Positions 57,592 through 64,000 of a stretch of 64,000 bases of DNA are shown piece after piece (positions within the stretch are counted from its first letter, which is position 1; every line of letters starts with the position of its first letter). The notes beneath the pieces are model-generated. The model saw nothing but the letters and a program-made list of their open reading frames with translations, was not told the origin of the DNA and ran no database searches. The DNA comes from Tachypleus tridentatus (Eukaryota > Arthropoda > Merostomata > Xiphosura > Limulidae). The stretch covers positions 25,895,276 through 25,959,275 of the forward strand of contig NW_027467782.1 of the NCBI RefSeq assembly GCF_004210375.1. The letters are read 5' to 3'. A program made the translations under genes and the position numbers.

Positions 57592-60160
57592 TTGAATGGT
57601 ATTTCAGTTGAACAGTTCATCATGGCAATAAGTGCGCTGTCAGATGCAAATATGAATATGGAGTTAAATGTATTAGATCTAGAACATAAAACGGTGTTAC
57701 TTTGTACAGAAGGAATTACTTTTGAACGAATGGTAGACACAGTAGAATTGTTATACAAAGTTGATAGTATACAATCGATAGTTTAGAGACCTGAGAGGTA
57801 TGAGATTTAGTTTAAGTATTCGTATGGAACATTTACACCTCAAATGTTTCCTATGCGCGATACCTTCCTATTTATTCAAGAATTACAATTCAAACTACCT
57901 TAGAACAAAATGATAGTTCTGACGGGAGATTTCAATTGCATTTTGGAATTATGTTGGCTCATACAATCAATCAGACTAAAACGGGATCTATTGTATTAGT
58001 CTGATTGGTTGTATGAGCTAACATAATTTAGTGGATGTGTGGATAAAATTCCATCCCACGGAGACGCAATATACATGGAAAAGAATCTATCAAGATAAAA
58101 TTATTCAATCGCGGATAGATAAACTTTTACTTTCCAATAACAACATAAATCATGTACAATCATGTTATATCACTTTCTGCACATTTACAGACCACGACCC
58201 AGTTACATGTAACTTTGATTTTAATCGGTTACCTCGAGGACTTGACATTTGGATCCTCAATAATTCGATTTTAAGAGGAGAGGAATATCAAAAAATGATA
58301 AATCGAATTATTGATATTGAAATAAAGCTTATTAATAAATATATTTTGATGATGAGATGGTACGAACAACTAAAACACAAATTTATTGTATATTCCAAAA
58401 TATTTTCTATACGTAGAAAATCTTCCACTATGCAGGTTAGAAAAGCTTATATTCGTGTCTAGTGAAGGCCAAACAAACCAGAAACATTAAAAGAATTAAG
58501 GACAAAGAAGAACAAATAAAAATAATTTAATATAAGAAAACAGCCGGTGTCTGCTTGAGAGCAAAGATCAAATGGGTGGAAGAAGGTAAAAGGAGTTCCA
58601 AATGTTTTTCATAGTTGAACAGCAAAGACAAGGGAAAAATATGTAGATGGTTTAGTAGATGAGGAGGGTCATGTTTACAATGACCAATAAAATCTACGGG
58701 ACTATATTATACAAAATTATGTAAATTTATATAAGTCGGACCAATTGTCAGAACAGGGCATGGATAATCTTCTGTCTGTGTCATCCACTAGGTTAAATGA
58801 TTTAGACAGGTTAGTGTTGGAATGTACTATTAGTATTCTATATATACAGGAGGTCCTAACTTCCCTTAAGACAGGCACGTCTCCTGGGAGTGATAGGCTA
58901 ACAGTAATATTCTACCAAATGTTTTTGACAACATTTATTGAAGAATTTCATCGTCTTATATCTAAAATCCACAGAACTGATACTTTACCAGAGAGTATGA
59001 AACAAGAGCTAATAGTTTTGTGTCTTAAAGATGTTAGTAAAATACTGGCTAAAATTTTATAAAAAAATCATGGATCACTTAGTTTCACTACATAAATCTG
59101 GTGTAGTAAAGAACAGAGAAATCAGATACAGCTATGGTTATAAGAGATGTCATTCGTTATTTCGAGGATCAGAAATAAAGAGGAATTCTGTTGATTGACC
59201 AATCCAAAACATGTGATCGAGTTAATCATAAATATCTATTTGGTGAATATTTTATTCAATGGGTTAGAATATGTGATTTTGAAATATTTAGTCGTTTTAA
59301 ATTTAATGGTTTTCATTCATCACCAACACCAATAGGTAGAGAAATACAATACGTCAGGGATGTGTCTTGTCAGCCATGCTGTAAGTTATATCAACGGAAC
59401 CGCTTCATTTCAATTTATTGAATCATAAACGTATACAAGGAATATTTATCCAAAACAAAGATATTTACCTTCACTATTAGCATGTGGATGACACCACAAT
59501 TACTGTAAATGACGTTAGTTCTTTATTGTACGTACGAAAATAGTTGAACGTTTTGAAAAGCCTTAGGATCAAAGGTTAACTGGATAAAATCAAAGGTTTA
59601 TGGTTAGGCACCTTTAAGAACAGAGTTCCAACCGAGTTTCTCAATTTCAAAGAACCCTTTAACGATAAGAACGACATGACTGAACTTAATTACAATAAAT
59701 GTTTAAATAAAGTATGAAATGTTATCAATAACAGGTTGAGTAGGAAATTATCTTTTAAAGGTAAAGTATTAATAATTATGTAATTAATATTGTCAGTAAT
59801 ATGGTAGTCCGTCCTGACCATTATATCTATGTCTGACAAATGCATGCAGAGACTTAAAACATCAATATTACGTTTATTTTGATACGATGGTATTCATATA
59901 ATTCCTTAAGTGTAATAATATCCAGTGTAGCTAATGGTGACTTAACTTTACATGATATTAAATTGAAGAGACAAACATTGCGAATTAAATGTATCAATAA
60001 TTATTTAAACACTAACAAATCATTATTATATAAACCTTTAATGCAGTATTACCTAAATTTATAGGGAAATCTTAAGTTAGATGGGATAGTTTTAAATGTC
60101 ATATTCAACCTTAATAGACGAAAGATATACCACAGTTTTACAAAGAATTATTGTTCGATT
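57592..60160 (+). pseudogene. Tx1/L1-like LINE, degenerate
   Basis: Starts with the ORF1-like 64-codon frame (57592-57786), then endonuclease pieces LTGDFN (about 57915), LVDVWIKFHPTETQYTW (about 58030), SRIDKLLLS and DHDPVTCNF (about 58190). The linker RGLDIWILNNSIL is typical of Tx1/L1-type elements. RT pieces: LKTGTSPGSDRLTVIFYQMF (about 58865), LIDQSKTCDRVNHKYL (about 59190), a HVDDTTITVND catalytic box (59481) and a C-terminal LTLHDIKLKRQTLRIK (about 59950). Two long open parts are 58031-58462 (143 codons) and 58745-59062 (105 codons). Stops and shifts make it dead. Only 57592-58059 is shared with units 1 and 2. Confidence 0.85.
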
Positions 60161-60180
60161 GGTCTGATATAGGTAAACCT

Positions 60181-60300
60181 GCACCAAACATGCTCGCCCT
60201 TTCAGCTGGGGCGTTATAATGTTACGATCAATCCCACTGTTCGTTGGTAAAGAGTAGCCCAAGAGTTGGCAGTGAGTGATGATGACTAGTTGCCTTCTCC
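60181..60300 (+). mobile_element. SINE-1 fragment
   Basis: ACCAAACATGCTCGCCCTTT through CAAGAGTTGGCAGTGAG to TAGTTGCCTTC; head and tail missing. Confidence 0.8.
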
Positions 60301-60303
60301 TTC

Positions 60304-60475
60304 AAGTGTGTTGTTTCCCACGTGTTTTTACTTCGTGGACTTACTATATATGAAGTCTCCAAGTGCACTGTTTTCCACATGCTCTTTGGTTCATGGACTT
60401 ACTGTAAATGAAGTCTCTCAGTGTATTGTTTTTCCCCGTGTTCTTTAGTTTTTGGACTTACTACATATGATAAAT
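60304..60475 (+). repeat. 58-bp tandem array, three units
   Basis: Units start near 60304, 60361 and 60419. Each contains a TGTTTTCC-type segment, TGGACTTACT and ATGAAGTCTC. Diverged. Confidence 0.8.
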
Positions 60476-60791
60476 TCTGATAGTCAGGTCCACAGAGTCT
60501 CTATATTTGAACTGGTAACTCAATCAAAACCTTTATTACATGTATATGATCTTTTTTTTTTATAGATAAGAATTAAATAAATATTTCTTTACTTCATATA
60601 AATAACTTATTTTAATGTCAATAAAACATTTATTGTATCAACAACCTGTCTTTACTCCATTATTTTGAAAACCGGATGTTTTAGATAATACTCGGTCTTC
60701 CATATTTGGATTCGTCTGTTTTTGTACATAAAATGTATAAAACGTACACATCAAGAACACAAAAACGATGGGTCTTCGTTCATATATACAG

Positions 60792-60842
60792 GTGAGAAGA
60801 TTAAGACCCTACGTCTCAAACTTGTTACTGATATTGTATCAG
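60792..60842 (+). other. Exon-like segment, weak
   Basis: ATATATACAG precedes and GTAAGGG follows 51 nt that are open in two frames (EKIKTLRLKLVTDIVS or VRRLRPYVSNLLL). Splice sites are acceptable but the segment is short and its frame ambiguous. Confidence 0.25.
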
Positions 60843-60849
60843 GTAAGGG

Positions 60850-61636
60850 TGGACACGGATTTTACTGTGTTTGTTTATGTATTATAGTTCATCGACAGGC
60901 ATTCATTAACGCTTTAGGAAGCAATTTATGGACCATAATCTCTTATGCTAAGTCTTTATTTTATGAAGAAATAGTGCAGGCGTATTAAAACTTTATTCTT
61001 TAATATCGGAGTCATGACAGGTCAGAGACCAAAGCCAATTTTTTTTATGATAAACTTACGATATTTATAATAACATTTCATCGTGTTCTTACCCTGAACT
61101 AACATATTGGCTACAATGATAATTGAAATTATATTAGAATTTTAAACATAATAATAAGCCGTAGATATCATGTGGAAGTTATAACACGGAATTCTACCAT
61201 TAGAATATTAAATATAACGATGACTGTGTCCCTGGTGTCTTAACGCGGAACTCTACAAGCATATGTTTTTAAGTGTTAACAAGTACGTAGACAAAGGACA
61301 TATTGAAGTAAATTATAGATTTGATGTACACGTGCTATTGAACGTAATATCGACGTTAATTGTAATAAGGTACTGTGTGAATTATTGTTGTAACATCATT
61401 ATTTGTGAAACAATGAAAACGCTTTGGTTCACAAGGACTAAAATCTTTTAAAAATTCAAGTGTTAACATTCTCAGATTTTGAATCCCTCAAAGTTTTTTA
61501 TTCGTTTAATTGTCAAATGTCATGTCGTAAGATATCCACGCGAAAATGAGATGAAGTGATCCAGCCTCAGAAGTTATTTGGATCAAATTAACATTTCATA
61601 ACATAATTGGTATTAATGTGTGTACAGTACTGTTCA
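60850..61636. other. Interval without recognised feature
   Basis: AT-rich, single copy. Two short plus frames (60722-60988 and 61263-61451) have no support. Confidence 0.5.
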
Positions 61637-61770
61637 GTTTGAAGTTGGGCTCAAAGCTATACAAGGGGTTATCTGTGCTATGCCCACCACAAGTATCGAA
61701 ACCCGATTACTATCGTTATTAAATCCGCAGACATACCTCTGTGTCACTGTAGGTCAATGATATTTAAATC
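61637..61770 (-). mobile_element. SINE-3 copy, inverted
   Basis: On the plus strand GGGCTCAAAGCTATACAAGG, TATCTGTGCTATGCCCACC and ATCCGCAGACATACCTCTGT are the reverse complement of the SINE-3 order. Confidence 0.68.
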
Positions 61771-61943
61771 TATACATTGTTCTGATTGAGTTATTATCAA
61801 TTTTTAGTTGATTTTATTTGTATAGTTTTATTTGTGGTTTATATTAATAAGCAAGAGGGAATCCTCAATAGCCTTGCCACTTCAAAGCATTTAGAGAAGA
61901 TTACATTAAATTAACATATGACACATTTTGTTATTTTAAATAG

Positions 61944-62045
61944 CGGTGAGTGTTGATGACTAGCTCCATTCCATCTTATCTTAAGGATGGCTAGCACAGA
62001 TATTCCTCATGTATATTTGCACGAAATTCAAAATAAACAAACAAA
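61944..62045 (+). mobile_element. SINE-1 3' fragment
   Basis: GGTGAGTGTTGATGACTAGC, AAGGATGGCTAGCACAGATA and TTTGCACGAAATTCAAAATA. Confidence 0.78.
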
Positions 62046-62400
62046 AACCGTGAGAAAACGTGACGTTTATTCTGTGCATTGTTATTTCTCATTCACCTGT
62101 ATATGTATACTTACTGTATGAGCCCAGTTTTTTGTTTTTTTATAGGGATTCCTTTAGGTTAGGCAATAAGATGGTAATTCTGTTACATGAAGATTTCAAT
62201 ACAGGTAATACATAAGTGGTCAAAGTGTTAAAAAGTCTAATAAATTTATAAACAGTTTGTGGTTCAAAAGGGAATGAATACATTTGTTGTATTTCGTGTT
62301 GTTGACACGTGAAAGGTCAGAGTCAACGTAATATATTATCTTTTTAGATGTTTGATACAAGCTCAATATCATAAAGTAACCAAAGCAATAAATCTGTTAC

Positions 62401-62572
62401 TATGTTTACAAAACTACATAACTCTTATCAATTTTTACAAAAATTACATAACTCTTATCAAGTTTATAAAACTACATAACTCTTATCAAGTTTATAAAGC
62501 TGCATAACTCTTATCAAGTTTATAAAGCTGCATAACTCTTATCAAGTTTATACAGCTACATAAACCTTATGG
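62401..62572 (+). repeat. 28-bp tandem array
   Basis: CATAACTCTTATCAA starts at 62417, 62447, 62475, 62503 and 62531 (steps 30, 28, 28, 28). Unit CATAACTCTTATCAAGTTTA plus TAAAGCTG, about 5.5 copies with few differences. Confidence 0.92.
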
Positions 62573-63270
62573 TCTTATTATAATGTAGCTCAAATTTCAG
62601 AAATTAGCACACCAGTTATCACTAGTCATAAGTGGATGATATGTTTATAAATAGATAGTATATTTACAGCTGAGCAATAAACAAAACAGTTGAATTTTAC
62701 ACAACAGTGATATGTTTCCAATTTAATCAAGAAAACAAACTTAAAAAATGTATGAATTTCTTTAATGAAAATCTCACGGGTGTCACAACAGAGAAACGAG
62801 GCACTTTCATTGATAACTGTGTCTGTAAAGAAATACTTCAAATAAAATATACACTGTGGTGATAGCTCATTCTTAAACTAAAATCTAAATAAAATCATTT
62901 TTCTCATGGATGGTGAACATTGTTGAATGTCAAGTAGAAATAAATTATCAGACAATTCCAGAAAAAGCCACAGACCAGATAGCCAGGAACTATCAGTTAT
63001 GCCTATCTGGAGAGATGATATTTCTGTAGTGTATATAAACCTACATGATTTTTGCCTTTTCCATGAATTATTGTTACTTGAAACAAATATGTTATTTGTC
63101 AAGATAAAACTGTTTGCTTATTTTAGAAAGAAATACACTAAATATTTTTTTATTTATCAGCCATAACTTTTGTAGATGTAGAACATTTCAACAATGAGAA
63201 GGAAATATATTAGTAAGTAATTATCAAAATATGAGCAAATAAAAGTTGTATTGTATTGTGGGGAAAAAGA
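62573..63270. other. Interval without recognised gene
   Basis: AT-rich. Frames at 62626-62841 (-), 62878-63102 (-) and 62927-63166 (+) are open over 70 codons but show no motif. The plus one (SSRNKLSDNSRKSHRPDSQE...) is hydrophilic. Confidence 0.45.
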
Positions 63271-63273
63271 ATT

Positions 63274-63357
63274 AATCCGACGTGGTGAACTCGAACCACT
63301 GACCTATGGATAAAAGATCTCACTTATAGTACACTGCTCTTCCACCCGAGATATCAT
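63274..63357 (-). pseudogene. tRNA-like sequence, degraded
   Basis: The minus strand carries a D-arm-like ATCTCGGGTGGAAGAGCAG and a T-arm-like CAGTGGTTCGAGTTCACCAC (B box GGTTCGAGTTC). Between them is an expanded anticodon region with both ACTATAAG and CTTTTAT, so the anticodon is not clear. The ends do not form an acceptor stem. Either an old tRNA pseudogene or a SINE head. Confidence 0.4.
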
Positions 63358-63486
63358 GGGATATATATACCTTCTTTCTCATTTTAAAATTGTATTTATT
63401 AAAATGTTTTTTGCTAATTATTTTATAAATTATTTTTCTGTTATTTCTTTTAGTTTAGCATTTCATATATAATAAATCTTAAAACA

Positions 63487-63750
63487 TTCTCTGTCTTTAT
63501 ATCTCTGTATCATTAAGTTACTGTAGTGTAAGTCTTACACGTATAAATAAACTACCATTCTCTGTATCATTAAGATACTGTAGTGCAAGTCTTACACGCA
63601 TAAATATACTACCATTCTCTGTCTCTATATCTCTGTATCATTAAGTTACTGTAGTGTAAGTCTTACACGTATAAATATACTACCATTCTCTGTCTCTATA
63701 TCATTAAGTTATTGTAGTGTAAGCCTTACACACATAAATATACTACCATT
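63487..63750 (+). repeat. Tandem array with internal palindrome
   Basis: TTCTCTGT-type unit starts at 63487, 63558, 63615, 63686 and a last edge at 63749 (steps 71, 57, 71, 63). Steps differ by presence of CTCTATAT blocks. Units 1 and 3 contain the palindrome GTGTAAGTCTTACAC; the other two have one-base variants. Confidence 0.9.
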
Positions 63751-63762
63751 CACAACATTCAC

Positions 63763-64000
63763 ACCAACAACAGCTTTGCCTCAGTAACAGTGACACCCAT
63801 ACTGATGTCTCAGAAGTCATACCAACACTTGTAGAGGTGACGTGACTGAAAGTGGAGATAGTTTTACTATCTGGCATTTTGTTTGTAAACATAATGACTT
63901 TCTGTAACATTTATTGTATATAGGAAAGATCTGTGTTTACAGCTTTGACTGATAACTTAGACGAACCATTGCTACAAGGTAAAATGTTAATAATTTGGAA
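63763..64000 (+). repeat. Dispersed block with an exon-like core, copy 2
   Basis: Matches 6585-6840 and runs off the window. The 55-nt core 63924-63978 lies between TATATAG and GTAAAATG and reads ERSVFTALTDNLDEPLLQ. Compared with copy 1, two of seven changes are synonymous and none is a stop. Confidence 0.5.

Larger units (their letters stand above)
49880..58059. repeat. Segmental duplication unit 3
   Basis: The unit is collinear with 11476-13895 and then 15422-21308 of unit 1. It lacks the Penelope insertion and carries one uninterrupted copy of its target site. Its right end lies in the endonuclease region of a Tx1-like LINE: unit 3 continues into more of that LINE, whereas units 1 and 2 switch to different sequence. 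It keeps the most intact hAT reading frame and a full-length tRNA-Ala. Confidence 0.88.

Noticed and set aside
62401-63750. CRISPR-like array of direct repeats
   Set aside because: Units are contiguous tandem repeats without unique spacers, in a eukaryotic context.

Overview
The window is animal nuclear DNA: AT-rich, dense in transposable elements, and with no complete host protein gene. Host-like content is limited to tRNA-Ala (AGC) genes and a few exon-like segments with splice sites. The repeat set points to an arthropod, most likely a chelicerate and possibly a horseshoe crab: several tRNA-derived SINE families, a Jockey-type LINE with three CCHC knuckles, a Tx1/L1-like LINE, a Penelope-like element with a GIY-YIG domain, hAT and Tc1 remnants. 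The organism is an inference from the style of these repeats; no search was run.

Layout. Positions 1-27755 form unit 1. They contain: a Penelope fragment with TSD (441-1294); a 4.2-kb element with inverted termini and a 62-bp repeat array (1361-5585); SINE-rich spacer (6253-11631); two truncated Tc1 elements (12105-12828 and 13131-13706); a second Penelope insertion with a 14-bp TSD (13896-15421); a hAT remnant (17600-18450); a tRNA-Ala-ended foldback with nested SINEs (19277-20525); a LINE fragment (20846-21300); and an internally deleted Jockey LINE (25618-28850). Positions 27756-36311 are unique and hold an exon-like segment, SINEs and a degenerate Jockey-type RT.

Unit 2 (36312-49078) and unit 3 (49880-58059) are partial, about 97-98% identical (by eye) copies of unit 1. 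Unit 2 lacks everything between the two Penelope elements, and its own Penelope copy is a recombinant of the two. It has also lost the centre of the foldback. Unit 3 lacks the Penelope insertion and keeps the empty target site. Positions 58060-64000 are unique: the rest of a Tx1-like LINE, three tandem arrays, a tRNA-like sequence, and a block that matches 6585-6840.

The main result is a rearrangement history that can be read from the sequence. Most unit boundaries and large internal gaps fall inside mobile elements, and one crossover can be placed within about 53 bp. Many differences between copies are single-base homopolymer changes, so assembly error or retained haplotypes must be excluded before treating the whole structure as a real tandem triplication.
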